In this document: positions 45,374 to 57,854 of the stretch, one piece after another
How the letters are laid out: the number at the start of each line of letters is the position of its first letter
Position numbering within the stretch: the stretch's first letter is position 1
Origin: Talpa occidentalis
Lineage: Eukaryota; Chordata; Mammalia; Eulipotyphla; Talpidae
NCBI RefSeq assembly: GCF_014898055.3
Contig: NW_023604295.1
Coordinates: 67,357,730-67,421,729, forward strand
Length of the DNA stretch: 64,000 bases
Reading direction: 5' to 3'
Notes under the pieces: model-generated
Seen by the model: only the letters and a program-made list of their open reading frames with translations
Told to the model about the DNA's origin: nothing
Databases searched by the model: none
Program-made: the position numbers and the translations under genes

Positions 45374-47565
45374 GTTTTAATCACCTTGAAAGTTACCTCA
45401 AAATCACAGGTAGCTATTGATAAAAATGCACACAACTTACTGCCTTTGATCTTACTCAACCATACATCTTTGACCTTTGAATCTTAAATCTTTGAATCTT
45501 ACTGAAACCTAAACAGGGTGGAGCACAGATATCTATTTTATTTTTAGTGAAGTATCTGTAATTTTCCAGTACTTCTAAGACTTTAGTGTTCCCTCTGCTA
45601 AGTTCTTTTCACTCTAGTAAATATGCAGCTTTAAGTATAGGATTAGAATTAGGATTAGAATTTTTCCATTCATGAAGTTGTTCATTCTACACAAATAGTA
45701 GGTGTTCTCTAATTGTGCTCACTGTACCAAGTACTAGTCACATGATCAAATGAAATGTGGCAGGGTTTTAGTTGGATAAAACAGAAGGCCATTCCTGAAT
45801 CATTTGGCATTTTAGTATGATTTATATATGGGTGAATATTCATTTCTCCAGTGCACATTTTCTAAGGTTCAGAACAATGAGATTATGCATATCCATGTGA
45901 ATTACAAATTGATATATTTTCAAAGCTCTAGGATATACAGATAAATTGAAACCCTAACTGGACAAAAAGGACATTTTAATCTTTTACAACCTCAAGTGCA
46001 ATTATCAAGATCAAAGCTCACCAAAGTGTGAGCATTTTTTTTGGTTCACATGGAAGACCACCAGTATATACCATTTTATTTTGATGACAAAGTAACTGGA
46101 TTCCCACTACGGAACTGCTAAATTTGTCTCAGCCATTTTCATTTCCTCTGCAATTTAAGGATTGTGAATAATAATCAGAGCAAAGTTGCAGTAGCCCTTG
46201 AAAGCGTCCAGATGTACTGTTTAGTCAGATTTTTTTTTTCAGTTCCAGAAGTAGATTTCATTATATAAAATATAACTTAGTTACTTCTGATTTTAAATAT
46301 TTTCCCTTAGAGAAAAAGTAAAATGTAAAACCAAGCAAAACATACTTCTTCTATGCTGTTTTATACTTAATATCTGAAGCTCTTCATGAAAACAAGGAAA
46401 TTTCATCTTAAAACTATTTTCTGACTGTAATAATATAATGTATTTCCATATCAATATTTGTTGTGTGTGTGTGTGTGTTTTAGAAGTTTAGGTGAATTTT
46501 ATACCTGAATCATATCTAGATATATTCGTACTGTAGCTTGAGTGAAAAAAATATTTAACATGGTCCTTTTCTGATTTCCTTTCTCAATTTTTTTCTTAAA
46601 TAACTATTTGCTGTGGTGATTATTTTAGAATCAGTTAAACATTGCCCATTCACTGCCAATCAGTAAATAAATACCGTGAGAAGAAAATATCTCCTTATAT
46701 ACATACTGCCTATTATTTATTACTATCTGGCATTAGTATGAAATTAATGTTTTCTTAGAAAAGAAGCAAACTACATTAAAAAAACTGGAAAATGCTGCTT
46801 ACTTTTATAGTTTATTTCTTATGAAAATGTTTTTGGGAATGAAGACATCAGGTCACATATTTCAATAAATATTGTACCATTTGGTATCATCTAAAAGAAA
46901 TTGATAATCTTGTTCTTCTGTTTGAATCATTTTATTATGATTCATTATGATACCTACTTATGATACCTACTTCAAGAGCAATATTAAGAGTTGAACATTT
47001 TAAGTTATATAAACCAACCTCAGTTTTTAAAACTCAGCAAATGAACAAATGTATATATGTATATTCATATCATATATGTATATAAATATGTAGATCTAAT
47101 ATGAAAGTATATATTTATATCTCATGTAATTATACATAATACATGTATACATTATAAAATATATTTTAGAGAAATATAACAAATATAAATATTATCAGAT
47201 ATTTTATATATCATTACTTTTAATCCAAAGGTAATTCTTTTTTCAAATTTTCAAGTGTTAATCCTCCATTTGATTTTATAACAAATTTATAGAGAGAATA
47301 TTCAGTCATAACATTACACACAACCTACCTAGAGGCACTTCTCTGTCGTTACTCTAATTTCATTATTTCTTACATGGCCACATAAAAAAACAGCTAGATT
47401 TATTTTTTTCAAATGATAAAATATTGAATTTCAGGTTGCCATAATTTCATCAAATGAGTTTCCTCTGGTTTCTTGTTAAAACTTCAAGTTGAAAATGAAA
47501 TATTTTCCTAAAAAATGTTTTCAGGGTATTTGGTATGCTCTGGAAGTACTCTCGATGTCTGCAGA
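45374..47565. other. No recognisable feature apart from simple repeats
   Basis: Contains a (GT)n run at 46462-46478, small tandem words (TTTGAATCTTAAA; AGGATTAGAATT near 45639) and AT-rich TATATG runs near 47050-47160. No gene is recognised. Confidence 0.5.
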
Positions 47566-47568
47566 TGA

Positions 47569-48033
47569 CTAGCTATTACTCAGCAGTTGTTCACATTTAT
47601 CTATAACAGGTAGCAGCAACTTGGCAAAAGCTTTGAGGAAAAGGGGAAAAAAGAACTTTAATATTGGAAATAGTATTGAATAAAATGCACCAAGTAATTT
47701 TTTATGGATCTTGACATCAAAAGATGCTTCTTTCTCTTGTTTTATTCCAATAAGTGTTATTGGCCATAACGATGAACTTACTTGAATCTTTGTTTTTTCA
47801 GCCTTAAAATTCGATCTCAAATCTTTTTTTTTTTTTTTCTGGCATTATATGTTCTTTTTAATGGGGTCTGTAGGCATGTGTTGAAGGTATAGTCCAATTT
47901 TGTGTATAAATTCTATGAAGAATAATTTCATTTTCAGTTGTTTACCACAGAGATACCTTATTTGAAAGTTGGAGTTTTCTTTAACAAAAACCTTTGTATT
48001 GTGGTTTTGAAGATCTCTTCTCCAGGGAGGCAA
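47569..48033 (-). pseudogene. Two open segments in one frame, unidentified
   Basis: Minus frames 48033-47845 (62 codons) and 47820-47569 (83 codons) share one reading frame. They are separated by a stop and a short run of Lys codons that comes from an A-tract. The first is Lys/Phe-rich (CGKQLKMKLFFIEFIHKIG); the second has a hydrophobic stretch (ILFPILKFFFPLFLKAFAK). I do not recognise a family. It could be an eroded pseudogene or chance in AT-rich DNA. Confidence 0.2.
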
Positions 48034-48365
48034 ATTACTAAGAGAAGCAGAATAATCTTCTGTATTTCTAGAATAGTTTAATAGAAGTCAATAAATTATT
48101 TTTTTAGTAACCAGGAAATATGTGCTTTTGCATTTATAAATGTGATTTTTCTCCTCTAAAATCATTATCAGAGGAAAAATTTTAAAGGTTTCTCAATATT
48201 TTTTTAAAATTGTACCCCAGTATAATACTAAAACTTCTGAAATTTTGAGATCTCATTAATATCTTAGATATTAAAATAATACTTAAAAGTTCTTCCCACA
48301 AAGTATGTTTCCTATGCTTAAATACTTTCAGTGCCTTTTAAAAAAAAGATTTATTTATTTATTTA

Positions 48366-49812
48366 TCTTTTATCTTTTATTGTTTTTTTTTATTTTTTAC
48401 ATCATTGTTCATTTTTAAACAATGTTTGCTTCCCCCCACCCCCTCAGGTGTAGTCCCCATAGTTGCCTTCACCAATGCACAGGGGCACCATCACCTCAGT
48501 CCCCTGTGCTCCTTCCTCTAATCCCTCTCCCCATGTTCCCCTGCAGTATGGCTCTGATTAATAATTATCTGTTTTTGCTTTGTTGTGTTTTGTACTGTTA
48601 TTATTTTTTTACACTGATGTCTTATTTGGTTCCCCTATATTCCTGCTATAAGTTAAACCATCTGATATTTTTCTTTTTCCTTCTGGCTTATTTCACTGAA
48701 CATCATTTCTTCGAGTTCCATCCATGTTGCTGCAAATGGCATGAGTTTATCTTTTTTGATTGCTGAATAATATTCCATTGTGTATATATGACACATCTTC
48801 TTGATCCAGTCATCTATTTTTGGGCATTTGGGTTGTTTCCAGGTTTTACTTATTGTAAATAGTGCTGAAAATATAGGTAAAACAGTACAAGACATACATT
48901 GCAATAACATCTTTAAAGACTCATCACCCAAAGCAAAGAAAGTCAAGGAAAAGATAAACACCTGGGATTACATCAAACTGAAAAGCTCCTGCGCAGCAAA
49001 AGAGACATTAACCAAAACAGGGGGACACTCCACTGATTGGAAAAACATCTTTACACTCCAGTCAACTGATCAGGGACTGATCACAAAGATATACAAAGAA
49101 CTCACAGGACTCAACAAAAACAAAATAAACAATCCAGTCAAGAAATGGGCAGAAGAGCTAAAAAGGAACTTCTCCATAGAGGAAATGCAAATGGCCAACA
49201 GGCATATGAAAAAATGTTCAACATGGGCCTCCCCGGTGGCGCAGCAGTTGAGCACTGGCTTTCGAAGCTGCCCGCAGCCTCTGCAGTGCAGGTTTGATCC
49301 CCAGCTCCCGGGCAAGGGTCCTACATGGCATGCAGACCTCTCCTGCCACCCGCTGCTCCCCTCAGCAGTGTACTTCATCACTCTGCCTGTTCTGCTCTAA
49401 GCTCTGGCTTAGAGTGAATTCTCTCACCCTCCTGTGCTTCTGACTGTACCCAGTGCTTGTATAAATAAATAAATCTTAAAAAAAAAAAGAATGTTTTTTA
49501 AAAAAATGTTCAACATCCCTTACAATCAGGAAAATGCAAATTAAAACCACACTGAGATATCACCTTACACCAGTAAGAATGGTGCATATAAAAAAAAAAA
49601 CAAGCAGCAACAAATGTTGGCGAGGATGTGGTGAAAAAGGAACTCTCCTCCATTGCTGGTGGGAGTGCAAACTGGTCCAACCACTATGGAAAGCTGTCTG
49701 GAGGTTTCTCAGTCTACTTAAAAATGGAGCTATCATACAAGCCGGCAATTCCACTCCTAGGGATCTACCCAAAGGACACAAAAATATTGACTCAAAAGAA
49801 CACCTGTACACC
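48366..49812 (-). mobile_element. 5'-inverted (twin-primed) L1, older 3' UTR type
   Basis: 48366-48853 is antisense L1: poly-T, C-rich 3' UTR (TTTGCTTCCCCCCACCCCC) and the ORF2 C terminus (minus frame with [20 protein letters not shown]). At about 48854 the orientation flips. 48854-49812 reads plus-strand ORF2, from a segment containing [20 protein letters not shown] to YPKDTKI. The outer end of the inverted part stops about 10 bp before where the 3' part begins in the L1 consensus. It is flanked by ATTTATTTATTTAT from the host SINE tail. Confidence 0.88.
49225..49500 (+). repeat. tRNA-derived SINE inside the inverted L1
   Basis: Sense copy GGGCCTCCCCGGTGGCGCAGCAG with tail (AAAT)n CTTAAAA. 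TSD AAAAAATGTTCAACAT at 49209-49224 and 49501-49516 is L1 sequence. Confidence 0.95.
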
Positions 49813-50085
49813 TAAAATTTATTTATTTATACAAGAACTGGGGTACAGGTCAGCGGCATGGGAGGATGAGAGAATTCACCAGAGACAGGGCTGGGAACTG
49901 AACAGGCAGACGGACCAAAGACACTGTGGAGGGGAGCAGCGGGCAAGGCAGGAGAGGTCTGCCATACCATGTGGGTTTCTCCCTTGGACGGCCTGGAATG
50001 GAACTCGCACTGTAGAGGCTGCGGACAGCTTCACAGCATGGTGCTAACCCACTGCGCCACCAGGGAGGCCCTCAGTGCCTTTTAA

Positions 50086-52610
50086 TTGTTCCAAAAATGC
50101 CCTTGGGCAGAAAGAGGGAATGACACTTATTTTAATCTTTCTTTTTTTAATGTTATGAAATGAAAAAAATTATCAAATCCTATTATACGGTAATATTTTC
50201 TTTTTAATAGCTTCCAAAATTTCTCAGCTAAATTATGGATACTTTTTTTGTGGCTAAAAGAGAAGGTGGGGCTGGGGAAGAGGAATGGGTAAGAGAGAAA
50301 AAGGGAGAGGGAGAGAGAGAACCCTAAGACTACATGTGCTTTTTAAACTTAAATGACTTTGTGATTTTTTACCCCCTGTCAATTCATAGATAGAATTTTC
50401 CCCCATTTGTTTTAATATTTGGTAACATGAATGAGTCATTTTTTAATCATTGGTCTATTAATGAACAATGGACTATTGTTTTTCCCCACAATCTTAAGTA
50501 ATATTGCAATAAGCATCCTCATTGTAAGTGCTCATTTCTTAGTCTTCTATTCAATTTTTTCATGTTTGTAACCATAGCTTTTGTGGTTTAATTCTTCCTG
50601 TGCATTTATACACACCAAATGTTCTAATGAAACCTGTATAATCATCATCATTGTGCACCAGTTCATTCCTTGCCCCAAATATTTGGTCCATTTAGAATGC
50701 CCCTCTAGGTGCCTCTCTCCATTTACTAAAGCCTTGTGCAGGTGTCGGGCTCTATATTCTTTCTGGCAAGAGGTGATTGCTTCCTCTCCTATAACACATA
50801 GTTCTTTGCACTATACATGGCTCAGTTATATGTTATCTTTTATTGCTTTATGTGCATAAATGTGTTATTTTGCCTGCTAGCTACAGTTTCTTTAAAGACA
50901 TCTGATTATCTTTGAGTTTCTAGCATAATTGCACTTTCCTATTCATGAGAAACTCTATAAAATCTTGAGAAAGTATCAACTTTTCTATTTCTTTCTGACT
51001 CAGAAATAAGTGAAATAGCACATAAAAATTGATAAGTAAAAATTGATGTTGGCTATCATGCTTGAGTAAATTCCTATAGCTCCCCCATGATATCAGGTAT
51101 TTATCTCTTGTTGGTTGATTATTTGGAGATTCAGAGACTCCAGGGGAGGACCTTGCAGCATAGTGATTAGGAAGATATTTGATGGCTTAGGACACAGTTA
51201 AATAATTATAAAACCAGAATGAATGCATTTCAACATTTTAACAATATGCCACACAGGTGAGGAAAGTTTGAATATAGATCTGATTTTGAAAGTAAAAATT
51301 CACCATTTTCAATAAGAACTGATGGAAGCTGTTGTCAGAGAGTAAGAGACAATTAAATTGTTTATTGAAAGATGAATAGGAACTCATCATTAAATAAGAA
51401 GGAAGATATTACTGCTGTGCATTCCAACTTGAAAACCCATGAATGATATAGTCTGGAATTCTTTGGAAATATCAATGGTGTATGCTTTCATTTAGCTGGA
51501 TGCTGGGGGGAGGGGGAAATATTGGAGGTTAAGAGAAGAGATTATAGATGGGCTTGCATGTCATAAAGAATAATTTGGACTTAAGTCTGAGAGTGTGAAA
51601 CTCAAGATGTTTTCTAAGTCAGGGGAAGAAATGAGTAGATTTGTTTTGGAAAGCAGTCAGTAATCAAGGTTGTATACAGGATGTCATGGGGTCTCATAGG
51701 AGCTAGAAATTTCAGGTTATGGTGTGTAGTTGACCAAATTACAGATTGGCAATAGGGAAATAAGAGAGATATAGCTGAAGAGAATGTAATGGATTGAAGA
51801 GATATTTAAAAAGTAAGATTGTAGGAGTCTATCAGCGAGTAGATAAGCAGCAAGTGAAAGAGAATGAGATGGCAGATACTATATGTTGTCCTGGGTGAGG
51901 GCAGCCCTGTGGGCATCTTTATTTCATACTTTGTGTCTCCACAACTGTAAAAGAATACATTTCTGTTTTTGTAAGTGGCCAGGTTTACAGTCTTTTTTAA
52001 AAAAGCGGCCATAAGAAACTAATCCATTCAGTTTGGATAAAGGTCTAAGTATCTAAAGCCAGGATAACGCTTGAGTAATTATTGTAAAGGCAGTAGAAAA
52101 ATAGTTATTGCAACAAATCAGGGTCATTTGTGTGTTGTCCAAAGAATTACTATGGCAAATATATAACTGTTTTATTTTACTTTGCTGAATTTCAATGAAA
52201 GCGCCCTTCTATTACTTGGGGCTTTCCTTTTATGCCCTAAGAATGTATTTCCTCTGATGCTGAAGAATAAGGCTGAGAGAAGAGGAGGGAAGCTCAGGAT
52301 TTCTCAAAAAACAAAAGATTATGCTGAAATATTTATTGAAGTTTGGCGAGAAAAAACAAGTGAACCATCAGAATATAAAAATAGGTCTAAAATGCAATGG
52401 GACTTAAAATGCATCTTACATATAGTTTCATTTTTTGGAGGGGGGGTAAAATCATCTTTGCCAATACAACTACAAATAGAGTCTAATGAGTTATACATGT
52501 CACCACTGAAACTAATCTTTACTGTTTAAAAATTCCTTTTATTCTTTTACTTTTTGTGAATGCTTTTCAGAGAGTACATCTTAACATTTTCCTTTGAAAC
52601 ATTTGTTTAA
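50086..52610. other. No firm feature
   Basis: Mostly unassigned. A GA-rich run lies at 50270-50325. 50440-50520 (AATATTGCAATAAGCATCC) is vaguely like antisense old L1/L2. A 115-codon plus frame at 52182-52529 has no recognisable domain. Confidence 0.4.
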
Positions 52611-52614
52611 CTAT

Positions 52615-53460
52615 TGTATTAGTTTCCCAGGGCTTCTGTAACAAATTACCACAAACTGGATCTCTTAAGACCAATATAAATGTATTCTTTCACAGTTCTG
52701 AGGACTAGAAATCTGAAGTCATGGTATTGGTAGAGCTGATTTTTTTCTGGAAGTTCTGAGGGAGAGATTGTCCTCTTGCCTCGTTTCTAACTTATGGTGG
52801 TTACTAACAATCCTTAATGCTCCTTAGCTTCTAGATGTAGCATTCTAATCTACCTCTATTGTCTCGTGACCATATTGTCTCTTTGTCCAAATGTCCCTCT
52901 TGTTACCAACCTATCAATGTTTAAATTAGGCCTTACCCTAATTCAAAATGACCTCATTTTAACTTGAGTACATCTGCAAAGTATTTACAAATATATTAGT
53001 CAGGGTATATGTATAGAAAAGTATTTTAAAGAATTAATTTTTGTGATTATGGAGGCATGTCTAAAATCTGCAGGTTAGATCAGGAGACTAGAGAGCTAGG
53101 GAAGAATTGAGGCTACAATTCAGGTTAGAAGACCGTCTACTGCCAGAATTTTCTCTTGCACAGGGGAGGTCAGTCTTTTTTTTTTTTTCCTATTCAAGTC
53201 TTTGAATGAGTAGATCGGGTCCATCCTAATTACGGAGGGCAATCTACTCAAAGTCTGCCAATTTAAATAATAGTCTCATCCAAAAATGCCCTCACAGAAA
53301 CATCCAGAATAATATTTAACTACATATCTGGGCATGTAGCTTAGCCAACTGGACATATAAAATTCACCATCACAACAATATGTGGTCATATTCACTGGTT
53401 TTACACATTATGGCTTGGCCACATCTTTTTGGGGTACATAATTCAACCCACACCACATAT
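52615..53460 (-). repeat. MLT1-type LTR, antisense, split by another repeat
   Basis: TATTAGTTTCCCAGGGCTTCTGTAACAAATTACCACAAACTGG begins a clear antisense MLT1. It continues to ATGACCTCATTTTAACTTGAGTACATCTGC (about 52985) and resumes at about 53371 (TGGTCATATTC) to TGGGGTACATAATTCAACCCAC (53458). Confidence 0.75.
52992..53370 (-). repeat. Unnamed ancient repeat nested in the MLT1
   Basis: CTATTCAAGTCTTTGAATGAGTAG, GGAGGGCAATCTACTCAAAGTCTGCC, CATCCAAAAATGCCCTCACAGAAACATCC and AGCCAACTGGACATATAAAATTCACCATCACA form a known mammalian interspersed-repeat text that I cannot name with confidence. AATAT at each side could be a 5-bp TSD. It also holds a T-run at 53177-53188. Confidence 0.55.
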
Positions 53461-53776
53461 ATACATGTATGTGAAATTTAGTACCTTTTTCTTTAGTCTT
53501 ATTGTGAAGTACAGCTTTTTCTTTACAGGTGAAAACACAGGGATAAAAATAAACTATTTGTAACAATCCTGGATTTACGAAAGAAAAGCACTTTAAATGT
53601 TCTGATTATTTTAGGCTGATGTGCCATCAAGTTATAGTTCTCAGAATGGGAAGAAAATATTCACTTGCTTTGTCAGTGTAATTATTGTAACCCTATTTGG
53701 AGTTTGCATTGATTCAGCCATTTTCTCCATATCGATGTCCACACTGCTATCAAAATCAGTTTTTTTTTGTGTGTAT
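53461..53776. other. No recognisable feature
   Basis: Unassigned. Confidence 0.5.
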
Positions 53777-53790
53777 CGCTCTCATTATTA

Positions 53791-54055
53791 TTTTTTTTAA
53801 AGATTTATTTATTTATTTACACAAGCACTGGGTACAGTCAGAAGCGCGGGAGGGTGAAAGAATTCACCAGAGCCAGAGCAGAGAACAGAACAGGCAGAGT
53901 GATGAAGTACACTGCTGAGGGGAGCAGCGGGCGGCAGGAGAGGTCTGCGTGCCATGTGGGAGCCTCGCCCGGCAGCCGGGGATTGAACCGGCACTGCAGA
54001 GGCTGCCGGCAGCTTTGCAACCCAGCACTCAACTACTGTGCCACCGGGGAGGCAC
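53791..54055 (-). repeat. tRNA-derived SINE, younger subfamily
   Basis: Antisense copy with AAAGATTTATTTATTTATTTAC tail and head GCCACCGGGGAGGC. TSD CGCTCTCATTATTA at 53777-53790 and 54056-54069. Confidence 0.95.
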
Positions 54056-54331
54056 CGCTCTCATTATTAATCATATAGCAAATGATGATTTTTAATTGGG
54101 AAAAAGACCTTTTTGCTCTCATGGAGCTTATTTTCACCTACACTTACACAATAAAAATGAAATGAATAAATTAATGCTGTAATTTCAGATAACAATTAAG
54201 AACTACGGAGGAATAAAAAGCATGAGTTGACAGAGAATGAATTGAAATGAGAGTGTGTAGTTATATTTGGTTGTGATAGCTGGGGAAGGATCTCTGAAAT
54301 AAAGGTTGATATTTTAGTTGAAAAAATGAAT

Positions 54332-54820
54332 TCCACTCCTAGGAATTTACCCAAAGGACACAGAAACATCAATTCCAAAGAACACCTGCACCCCTATGTT
54401 TATAGCAGCACTGTTTACAATAGCTAAGCTTTGGAAACAACCCAAATGCCCAAAAATAGATGACTGGATCAAGAAGATGTGGTACATATACACCATGGAA
54501 TATTACTCAGCATTCAAAAAAGATAAACACATGCAATTTGCAGCAACATGGATGGCGCTGGAAGGGATCATGCTCAGTGAAATAAGCCAAAAAGAAAAAG
54601 AAAAATACCGGATGGTCTCACTCATAGCAGGAATCTAGAAAACTTAAATAAGGGACCAGGAAAATGAATAACTATAAGAAAGTGAAAATCAAAATCAGCA
54701 AAAAACTATGAACCAGAGATACTTTTAGGGGGGCGGGGGGGGAGGGGAGGGATTGGGGTCAGAATGGGGGGGCTGCAATTGTATGGGGAATATAAAAATA
54801 AAATTTATTATCTAATAAAA
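54332..54820 (+). mobile_element. 5'-truncated young L1 3' end
   Basis: Starts inside ORF2 at IPLLG and stays open to the normal stop (54638): the C-terminal 100 or so residues, including [20 protein letters not shown] and [20 protein letters not shown]. The G-rich 3' UTR (54728-54773) and A-tail follow. TSD AAAAAATGAAT at 54321-54331 and 54821-54831. It is nearly identical to the end of the L1 at 6919-12326. Confidence 0.93.
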
Positions 54821-54839
54821 AAAAAATGAATGACGTGAA

Positions 54840-56060
54840 GGAGCCACTAACTTAATGTTTGGGGAAAGGGTCTTTGGATAGAGAGAGCAGCAACTATAAA
54901 AATTCCTAAGGGTAGAATGAGCTGGGTGTGGTCAAGGGACAGATGTTCAACAAGAATGTCTGGGACATAGAGTGGAGAGAGGTCTAAAACGAATTTATGT
55001 ATGAAGCCCTTAGATAGGTCTAAAGTCAGAAATTTTTCCTTTCTTCTCTTTCTTTTTTGCATAGTTTAAAGCAGGGGTATTAGTATACTTGATTTTAGAA
55101 AACCTTAAAAATATATGAGCTAAAAAATCTTAGTCTTTTGCAAGAGACAGGCTTGAAGTGACAATGGATATAGGAAGATTTTGCATTAATTTAGGAATGT
55201 TCTGTTTGAAATGAAGTATTTACAATAGAAATGTTTTGTCCTATTAGGGTGGAATCTTAATATGGGGGAAAGAAGTTCTTAGATCGAGGTGGGTGAAAAT
55301 CACTTTACCACAATAAATTTTCTGTGCACTTAATGACATGTCAACTGTAAATCTACTGGGAATAGCAATTACAAACAGACACACTAAGCCTATTGAAATG
55401 ATAAAAATATACCCCAAATTGGAGATGATCATTTGCATATGGGTATGACAGTTAATTGTGATTTACCAATTTTTAACATATATATTTGATTAAAAATGTA
55501 CTTGGATTCGATTTTCTAAACAGAATAAAAATTTGTAATAAAATGTGGGATTTAGCTTAAAGGGCAGATTTACAGTAATGATTTTATTTTCCCAGGTGTA
55601 AATTTGAAGAAGAATCATCTAATCCTAGATGTAGTCCAGTAGATTGGGTACACCCTGCTTGAAAGGTAAAAGTGTTAATTAATTTAGAAAATGTTGACCT
55701 TTCCAAATGTCCTTTCTGCTGCTGTGTTTATTATCCATTTTCTCTGAGAGGACCAGGCAGAATTATGGGTTTCTCAGTGGAATGTAAAATTGGATGTGGG
55801 GGATTTTTTCATGAATATTTTTGAGTAAGTAAATATTTCCTATTCCTCCTCCCCCACCTGAATATAGAGGGTCATGAATGCAATGGAAGCTTTTGCAGTG
55901 ATAATGTTACTGAAAACCAATCACTTTTATTTATTTATTGTTTAACTAATAGAGACCATGTAGTACCATTAGTCACACAATGATGTAATAAGATTAATAA
56001 TCAAGTGAAAAACTGTTAGGACTTTAAAAAGTTAATACATGTGTTGTTGATAATATATGT
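54840..56060. other. No recognisable feature
   Basis: Unassigned AT-rich DNA. Minus frames at 54847-55062 and 55244-55438 are not supported. Confidence 0.5.
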
Positions 56061-56067
56061 GTTTTGA

Positions 56068-56300
56068 TTGTCACTGCCACTTAACAAATTCCTCTAAAAT
56101 TTAGCAACTTAAAACAGCATTGTTGTTATGCTCACAAATTCAGTGGTCAGGAATTGGAACAGGACACAGCAGGAAAGCCTTGTGCTTGTTTCACAATGCC
56201 TGGGGTTGGGAAAACTCAGTCAGGGATGAATCACTGAGCAAAGGTGGGATCATAATGAAGCCTGCTCACTCACATGGCTGGCTCTAGGCTAAATGACAGA
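56068..56300 (-). repeat. Probable ancient LTR-type remnant
   Basis: CAAATTCCTCTAAAATTTAGCAACTTAAAACAG, then AATTCAGTGGTCAGGAATTGG and CTCACTCACATGGCTGGC, follow a mammalian repeat text (accacaaacttagtggcttaaaacaac...gtcaggaattt...). The family is uncertain. Confidence 0.4.
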
Positions 56301-56624
56301 AGACTAAGATTATTGTCTTGACTGGAAGTGTAAGTAATATTTGGTTAATTTAAAAATGCACATAAATAATGTCACAAGAATCCCACTTCAAAGTGTATTT
56401 TGAATAATTCTGGCAAAGAATACATGTGTAGGGATGCTTAACACTTCATTGCTTATGGTAGCTTGGAACACTTCCAAGCAAGTGGCTCATGAGCCAGTCT
56501 TGGGAAGTCACACAGCCTCATTTTTTCCAGCTTCCCAATTCTATTAGTATTTTTCAGATTTAAGGGGAAGGCAAGTAGACACTGACACTTGATAGGGGAT
56601 TTATAAGTTTGTATTACACAAATG

Positions 56625-56745
56625 TATGAAGAAATGAGATAACCTGGTTGCTATCTAGGTAGAACATGTATTGAGCGGTGTCTAGCATGTAAGAAGCACT
56701 TAGTAATAACTATTATTAGTATTACAAAATGACAGTAGTTATAAA
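56625..56745 (+). repeat. MIR fragment
   Basis: GAGATAACCTGGTTGC, then TGTCTAGCATGTAAGAAGCACTTAGTAATAAC resembles MIR 3' sequence. Confidence 0.45.
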
Positions 56746-56749
56746 AAAG

Positions 56750-57850
56750 ACTATACTCCAACTTGAGCTTCATTTTTGCTTTATGTCAATTGTTGTAACA
56801 AAAGCTTTTCAAATGAAAAAAGCCCCTCAGAGTATGAAAGAGAAATCTTCATAATGAACCTATTTTTTCAATTAGTGAGATAAAAATAGTACTTAAATAT
56901 AATACAAATATTTATTGCTTGAAAATCATTTCAAAAATTCATAAACTTCATGATTTTTAGAATAACTTCAATTTTTAACAAGGCAAGTTTCAAAAACAAG
57001 ATATAGAATAGTTTTGATCACTGGAAAACCTAAAATGATCATCCTCACATGACATTTATAAACATATGTAAGTGAATGGACTCTCAAAATAATAAAATGG
57101 TGATTAATTCTGCATGAGATCATTAACTTTAGAGGATTGAATCTACAATCCCAGAAGCAGATACAAAGATGTAAACCTATTTACCTCATTAAACATAATT
57201 TAGAGCAAAAAATGTACAGTTTTTATAAAAAATAAGCTAGATATATGAACTAACTGAAATAACTAGAATGATAGTTCAAAAACTATTTTATACTACTAAA
57301 TCATATAAATAAAAGGTTAAGTATTCTGATTTAATGAATTGACTTGGCTGTATCAACTTTTAAATATAGATTGAATTTGGGAACCAACATGACAAAATTT
57401 AAGTTGAAAATGCACATATCCCATATCACATGAATTCCATTTCAAGATAGTGTTCAGTAATTACTACAAAAAAATACCCTCATGTGCAAAGATGCTTATT
57501 GCACCATTCTTTAAAATAGAAAAAAAAAAATGGAGATAATCTATCAGTCATATTATATAGTGTGTTTATTTGATGAGATATTATCTAGATTTTCAAATAA
57601 AAAATTTCCCTTTGAAAGTCCAAAATATTACATAAAAGGACAGAAAAAATTTTATAAGAAAATATAATTTATGTAAATTTTGCTTTATCCACATCATAAC
57701 ATTTTAGGTTATTATGGGAACATGCATGTAACATATATATAAAAAATTTACACTGCACAAAAGCCTAAGTCTGATCAGTGTTCACTGTAGAAAAAGAAGG
57801 AATAAACAGTAGAGGGTAATTTGGGGTTCCAAATACAGCTGCAATATTTC
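56750..57850. other. No recognisable feature
   Basis: Unassigned AT-rich DNA. Confidence 0.5.
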
Positions 57851-57854
57851 TTTT

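Larger units (their letters stand above)
48342..50071 (-). repeat. tRNA-derived SINE (older subfamily) split by an L1 in its tail
   Basis: Antisense SINE body at 49832-50071 (ACAAGAACTGGGGTACAGG to CGCCACCAGGGAGGCCC). The distal end of its tail is at 48342-48365 (AAGATTTATTTATTTATTTAT). Outer TSD TCAGTGCCTTTTAA at 48328-48341 and 50072-50085. The L1 at 48366-49812 lies between the tail parts. Confidence 0.9.

Noticed and set aside
48854..49812. A separate plus-strand L1 insertion
   Set aside because: It has no A-tail or TSD of its own at 48854, and its content fits the missing 5' neighbour of the antisense part, so a single inverted insertion explains it better.
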